In this document: one piece after another, positions 12,030 through 22,910 of the stretch
Position numbering within the stretch: position 1 is the stretch's first letter
Layout: each line of letters opens with the position of its first letter
Assembly (NCBI GenBank): GCA_027627225.1
Contig: CM051024.1
Coordinates: 45,493,847 to 45,557,846, forward strand
Direction: 5' to 3'
DNA length: 64,000 nucleotides
Origin: Congeria kusceri
Taxonomy: Eukaryota; Mollusca; Bivalvia; Myida; Dreissenidae
Notes under the pieces: model-generated
Database searches by the model: none
Seen by the model: the letters and a program-made list of their open reading frames with translations, nothing else
What the model was told of the DNA's origin: nothing
Program-made: the position numbers and the translations under genes

Positions 12030-12383
12030 ATAAACTGAAGGGGATACTGCTGCCGCCAAAAGTAACACCTATATGTCACCTTTTCAGACGACACAATAAA
12101 TAAATGAATGGTCAGAGGAACAAACAAAAAGGACCCCCATTCCCTACTGACTCGTGCTATCCCCCATTTGCGCAGTCATGTCTGCCTGCCGGCCCTGCTT
12201 AACTTTAATTAATTAGAGCAAATGATTAAATATGAATGACATCAAATGATTGTTATAGTTGACCAGACAATGTAATAAAGGTAACCATACAGCTTGTTAT
12301 AGTATGACCACAATTATTATGTGCTGTATTTATTTGTGAAATGTAATCGGCTTGTTTTTAAACATACCCACTCCTAAACATGC
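12030..12383. other. No gene seen
   Basis: Unremarkable AT-rich sequence between the MITE-bearing repeat and a SINE. Confidence 0.4.
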
Positions 12384-12688
12384 TGGGCCCAGCTAGCTCT
12401 GGTGGTAGAGCGCTGGACTCTCAAAAAGTTAATCTGGGGTTGGTGAGTTCGAGCCCCAGCACGGTCGCATACCTTATGTGGGGATTGGTCATGAAATAAT
12501 TTCTATTACCATTCTCCCCCTACATCTGATTCACATTTTCCCGTTGTCAGTTACTGGCACAAGTATGTGCCGTTGGTACTGGTAAACCGCCTAGATAGGG
12601 TAAGCTTGCGCAGCGAATATGTATGTTAACTGCGCTGTTATATGACTGATATATTGTTAAAATGGCGAAAAATCCAAACAAACAAACT
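12384..12688 (+). mobile_element. tRNA-derived SINE, about 305 bp, near complete
   Basis: The head has a tRNA-like A box (TAGCTCTGGTGGTAGAGCGCTGG, about 12393) and B box (GAGTTCGAGCCCC, about 12445). A body of about 150 bp follows, and the element ends in ATATTGTTAAAATGGCGAAAA followed by an AAACAAACAAACT tail. The ATTGTTRAAAA-GGCG-AAA plus CAAA-repeat tail is the usual 3' end of a common bivalve SINE group (established knowledge of the family type). Confidence 0.8.
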
Positions 12689-12711
12689 GTAGTGTGCGGG
12701 GCTAAAAACCA

Positions 12712-12850
12712 GCCACCCGATTAGCTCATATGGTAAAGCGCTGTGCTCAGTCTTCACGAAACTCGGAGATCCTCTGTCAGAAATATGGTCTGACTGACAA
12801 GAAAAATCTGTCAGACCTGCTGCACATTTGTCAGACCAAACACAATCAAA
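12712..12850 (+). mobile_element. tRNA-like SINE head, degenerate, with CTGTCAGA repeats
   Basis: CCGATTAGCTCATATGGTAAAGCGCTG resembles the D-arm and A box of a tRNA-derived SINE. No good B box follows. Several copies and inverse copies of GTCAGA(CC) follow at 12777-12835, able to form short hairpins. This is best read as a truncated SINE head directly downstream of the previous element. Confidence 0.5.
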
Positions 12851-14487
12851 CACTTTTCGGAATTATTTAAATGTTTTTACTGGTTTCCATCATATTCATA
12901 TTGCATTTGATTTGCAATTAATTGTTCACATTTGAAATCAAAATATATATCATATTTAGTCTCTGATTAATCTTCATAACTTATTATATATCACACAGTT
13001 AAATTTATAAAATATGTTTTAATTTAAGTCTAATTAACACATACATAGATTTATTTCACTTATACAGTTTATACTAAAAATTTTATTATTATTTTTGCAC
13101 AGGGTCTTGTATATATATTTTACATGCTATATACAATGTTATATTTAAATAGTCCAAAAACAAAATGTAGTTTCTAGTGGTTAAAAAGGTTAAGTGAAAT
13201 AAATGAACATTAAATAGTAAAAGTTATCTTCCAAGTAATCTTCACCCAGGGACCTATAAAATAGATTCTTGCTTCACCACACCCACTCTATTAATCCCAA
13301 AACTACAAATACAATGGTTTGTACCGGTGATTACCGGTATGAAGCAATTTAAAAGGACTTTATTCCTTAAAAAGAAACAACAAAACATGTTCGATGAATT
13401 GGAATTTATTTAATTTCACTTTCACTTTCGACAAGTGTACTGCCAACACTCGCGCCAACTTTCAAATGTTGCCTCAGCAAAAGTTGTTGCATATAATAAA
13501 TGTACATGGAGGATTTTGAAAAATACTTTTATTAGTGAAAAGTAGCTAAGAGATGTAATTTTTTTAACAAATGAAGACGTACTTTTGACATGAGTGCCGT
13601 AAACAATTTGTCAAGTTACACAACTTCACATTAATTCTCATAATTAGTATAATGTTCATTTGCAAAAGAAGTAATTATATTGCCTTCATTTAATTTGTAG
13701 TAATTAATTTATTAAATACGTGGGAGTTAAAAACATGCACATTTCAAAACGCATACCTAACGGGATAGTGTAACAAATCGCTTGCCCCTTTATTTAGGGC
13801 GTGATAAACTTTCTATCGACGACGCTAATTTGCATATTGGAAAATTTACCCGTTCTCATTGGCTGACTGGTTTGGCTGCAGTAAAACTGACTCCTCCTGC
13901 GTCTAGAATATATGGATAATTGATACACTGATGCAGAAGGGGAGTGTGTTAATTGCCGAGTAGGCGTTCTTTGTCTTTGAGAAACATGCGTACACAAACG
14001 GTAATGGTTGCATCCTAGAATATAACGCTTAATCTTATGGCGTCCTTACTGTATTACGAGGTGATCAGTGTTTTTAAATTGGAATCGAAATACGCATCGT
14101 GTAATTTCGTTGAATTTAAAAAAAAGATGTTATAATGATCGTGTGCTGTTTAAATTTTTATTTGATAGAAAATGTTTTCGTCGGACATTTTGGGTCGACG
14201 AAATTGAAATTTCTTTCAGACCTTGTGAAATTTAGTCGGTCACGTCCGTAGGCCCGACGGAGTTTCGTTAAGACTGCTTTGCTAATGTTCTGGCAGTTCG
14301 AGCTCTGTACCGGATGCACTATCAGCGTTATTTCGCACAACTTTGGGAATGGTACCACTACCGGTGAACTTGGAAAAATTAGCAGCGTTTTCAGCCAAAT
14401 TTTGAATTTTACCACTTTCATTAAAAACTGTGGAAGAGGATTAAAAACAGTAAGTCACAAAACTTAAACCCTAAAACATTGGTTCCG
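12851..14487. other. AT-rich, no gene firmly supported
   Basis: Open frames of 67-87 codons at 13794-13997 and 14158-14467 occur on both strands at once and have no splice or family support. Two CATTGGCTGACTGG-like CCAAT motifs lie at about 13858. The stretch ends at the poly(A) signal of a minus-strand exon. Confidence 0.4.
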
Positions 14488-14493
14488 TTTATT
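14488..14493 (-). terminator. AATAAA polyadenylation signal for the 14.5-kb exon
   Basis: TTTATT on the plus strand, so AATAAA on the minus strand, 18 nt beyond the stop codon of the candidate terminal exon at 14512-14691. Confidence 0.45.
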
Positions 14494-14511
14494 ATTTAAC
14501 TTGCATTCTGG

Positions 14512-14691
14512 TCAGACTACGGTTTGCCCCAGAGACACAACTTTGCTCTCGGACTCGACACTGTCAATGTCTGTGTCAATGGTTGACATAACATGAACAA
14601 AATTACTAGTATCTTCCGCCGTTAACGACGGTTGTGGATCTATACTTTCTACTTTGCCATAAAAGCCATAGCTAGATGAAAGATTGCATCC
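14512..14691 (-). CDS. Candidate terminal exon, 59 codons, acidic Ser/Thr-rich C-terminus
   Basis: On the minus strand, a CATTCAG splice acceptor is followed by 180 nt (exactly 60 codons, phase 0) ending in TGA at 14514-14512, with AATAAA 18 nt later. The peptide begins GCNLSSSYGFYGK and continues with a polar, acidic run (including DIDSVESESK) ending in TVV. Such a composition fits a cytoplasmic tail or disordered C-terminus; a terminal T-V-V could be a PDZ ligand, which is inference. Another open frame of about 60 codons (14880 down to 14730, including CENGNQLNCN) lies upstream on the same strand but I cannot join them with a good donor. I do not recognise the protein. Confidence 0.42.
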   Translation of the reverse strand, partial: GCNLSSSYGFYGKVESIDPQPSLTAEDTSNFVHVMSTIDTDIDSVESESKVVSLGQTVV

Positions 14692-14869
14692 CTGAATGTT
14701 TTTTGGGGGTAGTATTTAGTGTTATGAATTGCCATGTCTCATCGATGACACTTGCAAAAACGCGTTACAGTTCAGCTGATTCCCATTCTCGCACGCAATG
14801 TATAACTGATAACAGTAACCAATTGATACACCAAACCTTGCAGCGGTTACTTCCCTAGTCGTTAACAGT

Positions 14870-15112
14870 AACTGATTCGAGCTGTGCGTGGAGTTTTACG
14901 CTTGGGTAAAACAAGATAGAAATACAGGAACATTGTCGATCTTTCTAGGCCCTGTTTGGATTTTTTAAATTAAATTTGGGAATTTTTTAACATCAAATTG
15001 GGAAAAAATGGTCAGAAAATCGGATTGGGAATGGTACCGTTTTCCGGTACCGACTTATATAGAGGAATATTCCTTTAATGTTTACATAACTGGTGTCAGG
15101 AAACAAGGTACG
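14870..15112. other. No gene seen
   Basis: Short intergenic stretch with palindromic GGTACCGTTTTCCGGTACC at about 15032-15050. Confidence 0.4.
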
Positions 15113-15300
15113 AGTGCCTGGAGTCGGTCTTAAGGTTACTGGTTAATAGTGTAGAGTGCGTGGGGGTTCGATCCCCGCACTGGGTGCGGCCTATAATGCA
15201 CCTCCAAAAGCCATGCTGTTGGGCTAGCTCTTTAGCAACGTGGTAATAATGTCCGCCTCTCATGGAGAGGACCCGGGTTCAATCCCCCAACGGAATTCAA
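15113..15300 (+). mobile_element. Two adjacent tRNA-like SINE heads
   Basis: The first head ends in GGGGGTTCGATCCCCGCACTGGG (about 15162-15184), a perfect B box with stem. The second runs from GGGCTAGCTCTTTAGCAACGTGGTAA to ACCCGGGTTCAATCCCCCAACGG (about 15220-15293). Both are degenerate as tRNAs: the anticodon arms do not fold cleanly. They are therefore read as pol III SINE heads in tandem and not as functional tRNA genes. Confidence 0.6.
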
Positions 15301-15870
15301 TCTTCAGGACTTGTTCACTTCAAAACCATACCAAACCTAGTGTTACTACATTGATAGGCTACTTATCAATTAATTTTGGCTAACATTCAAACGTTATGAA
15401 CATATAAATAGTCCACTCAATGTGTATTTGAGACGCTAGAAAGATTAGCTTTACAAAATAATCACTAGAAAAACAAGGCTCGCGAAATTTAATGACATAT
15501 CAAGTACATATTCCAAAACCAAATTAAATACGAGCAGTGGAACTTTTTACATTAAGAAAGAGTTATACATTTTAACATTAATCGACGTATTTTCACAAAG
15601 TGTACCTATCGTTTCATAAGAAATGATTTTTATGTTAATATTCTAATTTTAATTTATCGCATGAATTTTTTTTAGTTTTAATCTACCTTCTAATGGAGAG
15701 TAAAACTCTCATCGCAGCGGTTACATCCCCTATCAGAAGCATTCGCCACCCATCGGCCCTTTCCGTATATTCATTTACGAGTATATCCATATATGGTCAT
15801 AGACGGCCGTGGACCATTCTGACACTGTTATACACTAAATACCGCGTGACCTTTTGTTTGTACTTTGATT
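15301..15870. other. No gene seen
   Basis: AT-rich. A 68-codon plus-strand frame (15693-15899) runs into the following minisatellite and has no other support. Confidence 0.4.
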
Positions 15871-15990
15871 TGTGTTTGAATTCAATTAATATGATATAAA
15901 TTATCTAATATTTGTTTGAATTCAATTAATATGATATAAATTATCTGGTGTTTGTTTAAAACCAATTGATATGATATAAATTATCTGTTT
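15871..15990. repeat. 40-bp tandem repeat, three copies
   Basis: The unit TTTGTTTGAATTCAATTAAT plus ATGATATAAATTATCTGGTG starts at 15871, 15911 and 15951. The third copy has several substitutions. Confidence 0.9.
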
Positions 15991-18900
15991 AGTACTTGAA
16001 GATAAACATAGTTAATGTGATAAACTATACAGTATGATTACACCAAATGACGTACATTGTAGATTTCGACCACGAAATCTATATATATGTATATGAATAT
16101 GAAATCGCAAAGAGGAGAACGTCTCATAGGTCTGCTGTTGCCATATCATGCTATAGTTTGTGTAGTTAGAACATTTGATGCTAATGCCCCAAATACGAAA
16201 ATCTGTAAATTCAATTTTTCCAGTTTTTTATCGAAAGACGATTATAGGTTGAAGCGGGGCTCGAATGCATGGCCATTTGTGTGGTATTTACAAAGCCTCT
16301 TAAGTTTATATTTTATCCTTATCCTTAAATCATTAAATTTCATCAACTGTATCATTTTATAAAGAAATAGTTTAGCACTATATTTTTTTTATATTACCCT
16401 CAGTATACATTTTTATATTTTTTCAATATCAACAACATTTGCATATATTTATATTGTAATGTATTAAAAATTAATAAAATACATTTAAATTTTGCACTTA
16501 TTAACATATTAAATTTCGAGAAATAACTAACGATGCTTTGCTAATAACACCCCGGCTACAAAGTCAGTGCTTTACAACGGGATCAGGGATTCGCTTCTAA
16601 TCTTGACGTTGTCAGACACAAGATTTTAAAATTCGACGCTACTCGATTGTGATTTTTACTACCAGACCAGTTAGAAATCTTCTTAAAGTAATGATGATTT
16701 TCAGAAAAAAAAATTATGCTCCCCAAACTCATGAAGCCGCGACCGCGGCTCCTGCGGCTACTGCTCCTACGCGCCTGGTTTGTAGTCAAAGTGCAGTATT
16801 GACGAATGATTAAGTTGACTAAAGGCTAAAATATCTATATCGCGTGATCAACCGGGTTATCCGATTAAAGTCTAATTAGCAATCTGACTGAATCACACAA
16901 TCTCATATTAAATATATCGTAGGAATTGGTTTTAATCAGTGTGTCTAGTGATCATTATTTGCATTAACAGATAACTACACATGTAGCGTCATTTCACAGA
17001 ATATGATAACTGACACAATTAAAACGAATTTTTGGAAATTTACCTTAATTGTTCTTACATAAACTCATGCGCACAGAGACGGCTAGCAACACTATATCAA
17101 TATTTTTTTCTTCTCGGTGCATTGACGCGCTAAATCTTTAATATTATGTAGGCTGCATGCCGCGACAGCATGTCAAAATGACAAATGCCATCGCTAATAT
17201 GATTTAAAAGAAGCGAAGTATTTTTTTTAGTAGTTCTCGTTTATTTTTGCCACAACATTAAATTATACACTAAACTATCTTATTTAAAGGCATACAACAC
17301 ATTTACACTCTGTATTGAAATGATGCCACTTTTGATATACTAGTATAGTTTCGTTGGCGGATGCTTGAGCTCGTCAACAAACTGAGGAAGTAATACCTGT
17401 ACATGTGAGCTCAGCATCAACAGTTGAAGCATACCTTTAATATGGACTATGCTGTTACATTGTTGTTAAACTTATAGCAATATGTTGTGCAAGCCTGTAA
17501 ATAGTTAACGCCGAATATAGCTTGGTTGACAACGTATACAGCTTTCGGTGAGATATATTCGTTGGTTGACAACGTTTACTGCTTAAATAAGCTATATACG
17601 TTATATATATATACATATACTTTTGAAATTGGTTTTTCGACTTAACGTTTAGGCTCACATGGTTCGTAACCAGTATCAAACATAATTGAGATTATACTTC
17701 TCCTCCTAAGCATCATCAACATCAACAGCGCTCTCAAAAAGCGTGGTAAATACAAACAAGAGGCCACGGCCACTATATCGCTCCTACATTAAGAACCAAG
17801 TGTGCTTATAAGCCCCTCCCTGTCGGCCATACACAGTTTAAAGGGCCAACCAAAGAGCTATGTGCCGCCAAACTTGATTTAAATCTGCTCAAAAAATTTA
17901 GAAAATATGATTTTTAATGTTTCCCCCATAGAAAACATAAGCTAAAAAGATAAGCCCCTGTGCAGTCACGTTGTTTTCCTGATCCGCATGTATTTCACAA
18001 TTTTATATCGAGGGTCACTCAAGGACCATTTGTGACACACTTTTTTTCAAAATGGACCTGAAGTTTATACAAGTCAAAACCAAATGATTGTCAGAATATT
18101 GTTGATGACCCCATATAAAAAACAGTCATTATTTCGAATAAAATAACTCCCATGTCATATCTCTTCGACTTTCACTACTACTTTTACAGCAGCGGAAGCA
18201 ACAGGCTGTCTGTTGTTGCTGTAACAATACAAATACATACATCAGCAATATTGCTAGCAACACTGTGCTGATGCCGATGTTTAAGCTGAAGTTGCTGATG
18301 CTGCTGACGACGACGACGGCAATGATGACAAAGTTGATTATGATCATCATCATCTTGGCTATTTAAGGCAATATGCATCATTTTGGCGTTTTCATTTTAC
18401 TGTGAGCTGTATTCGGTGTAAGCTTTATACGGTTTTATATTAAACGTATATAGCTCATCCGTAAGCTTGTGATTAGAATCAGTTCATACATATTCGTTGA
18501 TGAATCAGAGCCAAAAGAGACTGATTAATCAAGATTGTTGTTGTTTAGTAGAAATCACTTTTAACAACTTTGCCAATTCATTTTATTAAACTTTCTCCTA
18601 TAGTTTAAACAAAAATGGTTTGAAATTGCAAATGTGCTGTTGTTAAAACACAAACCAATGGAATTTTAACTGCTTGACTTTATAAGACTCAACATTTATT
18701 AATATTACATAATAATATTATATCTAAAAAGGCTTTTAATAGATATAATGTAGTATAAAATAATGACACCCCTTCACCTTGTAGTGATTTGTCGAAAATA
18801 CATGTAATTTAAAAGACATAATGTCTCGAAACTAATTTAACTACACGTTTGTTTTTAAAGAATTAAGAAATAAAAATAGAAATAAATACACAATTACTTG

Positions 18901-19352
18901 TTAGAACAAATAAAATACATTTTTACGATTTTAAAATCACATGCAAGAATTTACTTGTTCAATGTATATTACATAAAATGATACATAATAAATCAGTAAC
19001 TAATTCATACTAAAATGCATATAAAAATATGAAAATCCTATCGAGGAATGTTTTATAGCATTGAATGTTCCATTAGATGTACACTGTATTTTTTATAATA
19101 TATTTAACAATATAGAACTGCAAAACACTATTTTATTGTTTGACTACATAATACAGTTTTGGCCAAAAGTACTATAAATCACATGTTCAAATTTCGTCGA
19201 TTAATTATTCCCATCGTCAGCGTCACGTAATTAATCAGCCCATCGCTAGCGTAAGATGTGTACGGCGTAAGCTGTATACTGCTTAATAATGCTGAATACT
19301 ATCGTTGTTTAACCTTTTAAATGAGATATGTTTCATACTGTTGTTCCTGTAT
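15991..19352. other. AT-rich, no gene firmly supported; 3' flank of the 19.4-20.8 kb gene
   Basis: Open frames of 60-91 codons occur but lack splice, start-context or family support. The best is a minus-strand frame at 18353-18129 that reads a hydrophobic stretch, then QQQQ, then a Cys/Ser-rich tail. It overlaps CAG/CGT-type simple sequence (18185-18320) and is open in two minus frames at once, so it is probably composition. A TTTATT at about 19134 could be the minus-strand AATAAA for the upstream gene. TA runs occur at about 17600. Confidence 0.4.
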
Positions 19353-20816
19353 TTACATGACATTACAATAACGATACATTAAAACTTGCACGACCCTTGC
19401 ATTTCCTAGATGGTCGAATAACACATTAAATTTGTGCAAGCCTTGCCCAGAGATAATGTTGCAAAGGCGATTGTGCGATTTGCCATATAACGTCACAGTT
19501 GCATTTTTCCAGACGTGTGGCTCATTACAGGGAATATAGCTAATGAGTGCCTGTAAAAGTTTGCGGTATGCAGCTTGGTCTTCGAGGTCATTGTTTCCTT
19601 CGTTCCCACAATATTGCACAATTGCTTTCCCGATTGCTGTTTTTGATATGATTTCACATCGTATCGAGTTTAGTCCCTACAAAATTAAATAAAACACACT
19701 AATATAAAGCATTCATTACCTCTGAAAGATTACCAATATTGAATTTCTAATTCTATGTAAAATAATGAACAACGTGGAAGAGGTCAAGTTGCACTTAAAT
19801 TTATCAGCGTTGATAGAAAGACTAATCCGCGATAAAATAAACATGCATATGTACGCAAATCAATATTTAGAATATGATCGGCACAGATTCAATGTGGAAG
19901 TATATATATATATATCTATCGATTGTTAGTGCCCACTACTTTATATCATAGCGAAATTATAACTGAAATTTAAATAATATGTTCATCAATTCATAAGGGA
20001 TGTGTATACGTTTATTTTACAAACAGCAGTCCATAACTGTGTTCAACTAGGATACGTGAACATGTTATTTCAATACACAATTACCGTTCAAATCTTACCT
20101 GTTCTGCTCCCTGGTACAGCTGATTTGTTTCTACACTCAATCGTCGTATTGGTTGTTTTGCATTTTCTTTACTGTCAAACTAAAATGACCAGAAATGCTA
20201 CTATTATAATATTTAGTTCGGAATTTTATTTTTATTTTCATTGATTAGTTATAACCCCATCGTCAGCCGTAATCACCTCAAAAATTGTATGCGTTTGCCG
20301 CATTGTTTATATTTCAATCTGCATGTACCATATATATCTTTATTATATCCATAAAATATTATATTATTATAACAGTATAAACTGTTTGTGTTAAGCTACA
20401 ATCTATATGTATAATGTACCAGTTTTGTAATGTTCATTTAATAATGTTGTTTTACAACTTAAACTTGTATACTGTTATAATTACACTGCTGTATTATGGG
20501 CCGGTGGCCTTAAATTGCCGAATAAAATATTGTATTGTATTGTGCATCAATAACAGATTTTACGTAAAATAATATAATGTATTTTGTAAAAACGATGCAG
20601 AATATCTGAGTAATTTGAGCCAGTGATGAAGCCTACATCAATATGATATTTGGAATTTTTCTATTCTGTTTTAAACTCATATTCCTGTGTGTATACTTTG
20701 TTATATTGTATATTTGAAAAAAAACGTAAAAAACACGTAAGTACCTCATCACCATCCACTGTGTTGTTTTCAGAGCTAGAACCACTGACCGAAGAGTATT
20801 TAGATGATGTTGACAT
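19353..20816 (-). CDS. Three-exon gene for a 158-residue protein of unknown function
   Basis: Reconstructed on the minus strand. Exon 1 is 20816-20745 (24 codons, Ser-rich, start MSTSSKYSSV). Exon 2 is 20179-20099 (27 codons, ending QLYQGAEQ). Exon 3 is 19676-19353 (107 codons plus TAA). All junctions are phase 0. The donors are GAG/GTACTT and CAG/GTAAGA. The acceptors are CATTTTAG and TTTAATTTTGTAG, both behind pyrimidine-rich tracts. An in-frame TGA two codons before the ATG fixes the start. The N-terminal third is polar and probably disordered. An RRLSVE segment is a plausible basophilic kinase site (inference). The C-terminal domain alternates hydrophobic residues (VWKNATVTLYG, CNIISGQGLH, FNVLFDH), suggesting a beta-rich fold. 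No signal peptide or membrane span is seen. I do not recognise the family. It shares a weak H-x3-[LV]-x3-I-x-G-Q pattern with the gene at 26.2-26.7 kb. Confidence 0.75.
20250..20555 (+). mobile_element. LINE 3' tail fragment inside intron 1 of the 19.4-20.8 kb gene
   Basis: A short 3'-UTR-like segment ends in ATGGGCCGGTGGCCTTAAATTGCC, a small hairpin, followed by GAATAAAATATTGTATTGTATTG with a TATTG tail. This hairpin plus AATAAA plus short tandem tail matches how animal LINEs end, as does the LINE end at 61.2 kb. The orientation is opposite to the host gene. Confidence 0.6.
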
Positions 20817-20875
20817 CTTTCAAAAGTCTAAAATACTAAACTTTAAATGCATCAATATTCTCAGTTTTCCTGAAT

Positions 20876-20958
20876 ATATGTGTGTATGTGTGTGTGCATG
20901 CGTGCGTGCGTGCGTGCGTTCGTTCGTGCGTGTGTGCGTGTGTGTGTGCATGTGTGAG

Positions 20959-20997
<39 letters not shown>
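20876..20997. repeat. (TG)n/(TGCG)n microsatellite
   Basis: A mixed TG, TGCG and TTCG dinucleotide/tetranucleotide run just upstream of the minus-strand gene start. The open frames over it (20650-21000 plus, 21118-20861 minus) are produced by the repeat. The alternating purine-pyrimidine tract could adopt Z-DNA near the promoter (inference). Confidence 0.95.
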
Positions 20998-21708
20998 TAA
21001 TCGAATATAAAATATATCTATTTAATTTGACAACTAGCTTGTGAAATACGTTATCGTTTGATTTTACCTTAAGTCTCGAAAGTAAAAATCCACCGACAAA
21101 CATATATTGCGGTGACACTTAACGTTTGTTATTTAACGGTTCGTGAAAACGAAACTAGTCGATCATGCGCAACGCGTGAATGAAACTCGGATGGTGTGTG
21201 CGATACGGAAATAAATATACTACGGTAGTTAAGAAGGGACACGTTTTGATATCCAGCTGTAAACGAAGCAACAACAACATATATTTACACATTTTCTTTT
21301 TTATAAATAGACCCATCCCTTCAGAAGGGTCATTAAAGGGAACCTCGGGGTGTGAAATGCATTGTATGCGCATTTATATTAATGTCTTTATTTGTGTATA
21401 ACCTTTTGATATTTTTAATAAATACAAATGCTTGCGTCTGCACAATGGAATATTCATTGTGTTTATGGCAGTTACACATTTAAAAGATAGTTGAAACCCT
21501 TATCGCAAAGGCATAGTCAAGATACGGGCGGCGGAAAATTTATAATATAATAATTTATATATTACTTGTAGTTGGAAGAACTGACTATATAGATACGTAT
21601 GGTATTATTCATTGTATAAAATTACATTATTCAAGCGCATAACTTTCAACTTTACGAAATAACATTTAGTATTATGTTTATTACTGATTTCTTATCCAAT
21701 ATACAGAT
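20998..21708. other. No gene firmly supported
   Basis: Overlapping 72-73-codon frames on opposite strands at 21155-21401 have no features. The upstream control region of the minus-strand gene should lie in this interval, including the microsatellite. Confidence 0.35.
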
Positions 21709-21974
21709 TTATAACGTTTTATTTTGCCGTAAAATATTAATGTAACTTTTTATTAAAACAAAAACAACATGGCACCCATACGGAAAGCTATGATCGGTAG
21801 GTTTTGTGATTCCAGATAAGGAGATTCCTCGCTTAGTGAACGTTACCAGCGTACCCGTACTGTTACCTTGCGAAAGATGCAGGTTTACGTACGAATCACA
21901 GACAGAGATGCGGTCCGCATAAATGAAAAATCTGACACCTGATGAACTCCAGATGTGCGTTTCTGAAATTGTGC
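21709..21974 (-). CDS. Candidate terminal exon, 88 codons, unknown
   Basis: On the minus strand a strong acceptor (TTGTTTTACCGTTCAG) is followed by an 88-codon open frame to a TAA at 21711-21709. AATAAA overlaps the last codons. The peptide (including THIWSSSGVRFFIYADR and GNSTGTLVTF) has a balanced, beta-strand-like composition and two cysteines. The exon starts at codon phase 1. A GTAACA inside it (after HLSQ) could be an alternative donor. It lies upstream of, and on the same strand as, the 158-residue gene but cannot be part of it, because that gene's start has an in-frame stop before it. No partner exon was found upstream, where a 480-bp repeat and a SINE begin. Confidence 0.4.
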
Positions 21975-22189
21975 CTGAACGGTAAAACAAGAGTAAAACC
22001 ATGTGTATAGAACATTATCAAATACTGTCATAAACTGTACACTTCAATGAAAAATAGACGTTGAATTAGCTCGCACTTCCGTTGAACCCGATATGCTCGA
22101 TTTAAAAATTCCGCGGCTGTTCCTAATAGAAGCACCTGATTCAAGTGTGCGCATGCGTGACTCGACAAAACTAAACTGTCACGTAATTA

Positions 22190-22680
22190 TCCTTAAGGTT
22201 ATGCATGCGCAAATAAATTCCTTCTTTGTTACAAATAACATATTCAAAATTTGATCTCACTTTTCACCATTACCAAGCTACTTTCCAATGCATCACCATA
22301 TATTGTTGGAACGATGAGGACATAACCTTTTGAAAAAAACAGCATGTCAAAAATTTCTATGTGTTGTAACTCAAAATATTTACATTAGAAAAAAACACAA
22401 CGGTTTTGACGGGCATGGAGGCTGCCATTTTGCGCATGAATACATGGGCCAAAAGTTATGAAGCTGGGAACCACTAGACAAACAAGTAGTGTACAAACAG
22501 CCTTTTTCTTATTGCTTACATATATACCTTTAAAATGATACCAAAACATATCATTTAAACTGTATTTTACAAATTATATGCATCCTGCACTAAGCCACAT
22601 GTGCTTATTATCTAACTGACACCATGTAACTCTGAGGATGTGACTTCCGTTTTGGGGTAATTAGGCCTTAATACAAACGG
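22190..22680 (+). repeat. 480-bp dispersed repeat, copy 1
   Basis: First of four same-orientation copies. It begins TTAAGGTTATGCATGCGCAAATAAATTCC, has central blocks CGGTTTTGACGGGCATGGAGG and ATGGGCCAAAAGTTATGAAGC, and ends TGACTTCCGTTTTGGGGTAATTAGGCCTTAA. Copies 2-4 are at 27273-27713, 31125-31520 and 42909-43255. The ends carry a short inverted TTAAGG/CCTTAA. No ORF is conserved. It is possibly a MITE. Confidence 0.8.
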
Positions 22681-22699
22681 CGCTATTTTTAAATTACTT

Positions 22700-22910
22700 G
22701 CTTGGGCTGTCCGTCTAGCGAAGTAGTCGGCATGCTCGCTTCTCACCGCTGCGGTTGGGGTTCAATTTCAGGCCTCTGCCGTTGTAATTTTGGTTGGTGT
22801 TTCAGTTAGGGTTTCTTCAGGGTATTCCAGCACCCGCCCCCCCCCCCCCCCCGGCTCACCCACAGCTCAAGACCGTGCCAAAATTAAAAAAGATCTTTCA
22901 GTAAGAAATA
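22700..22910 (+). mobile_element. tRNA-derived SINE with poly-C tract
   Basis: The head has CTGTCCGTCTAGCGAAGTAGTCGGC as a degenerate A-box arm and GGTTGGGGTTCAATTTC as the B box. The body includes GGTTTCTTCAGGGTATTCCAG and CCACAGCTCAAGACCGTGCC. This GTTTCYTC-GG-TACTCCAG / CACAGC-AAGACC tail is shared with the fragments at 31530-31650 and 43262-43390. A run of about 18 C interrupts the body at 22837-22852. Confidence 0.7.

Noticed and set aside
15220..15293. A functional tRNA gene with a CTCTCATGG anticodon loop
   Set aside because: The loop and stem lengths are wrong for a tRNA and it abuts another tRNA-like head, so SINE heads are more likely.
18129..18381. Minus ORF with hydrophobic stretch, QQQQ and Cys-rich tail
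   Set aside because: Overlaps CAG/CGT simple sequence and is open in two minus frames at once; no firm acceptor.
20650..21118. 116-codon plus and 85-codon minus ORFs rich in Cys/Val or His/Thr
   Set aside because: Produced by the TG/TGCG microsatellite.
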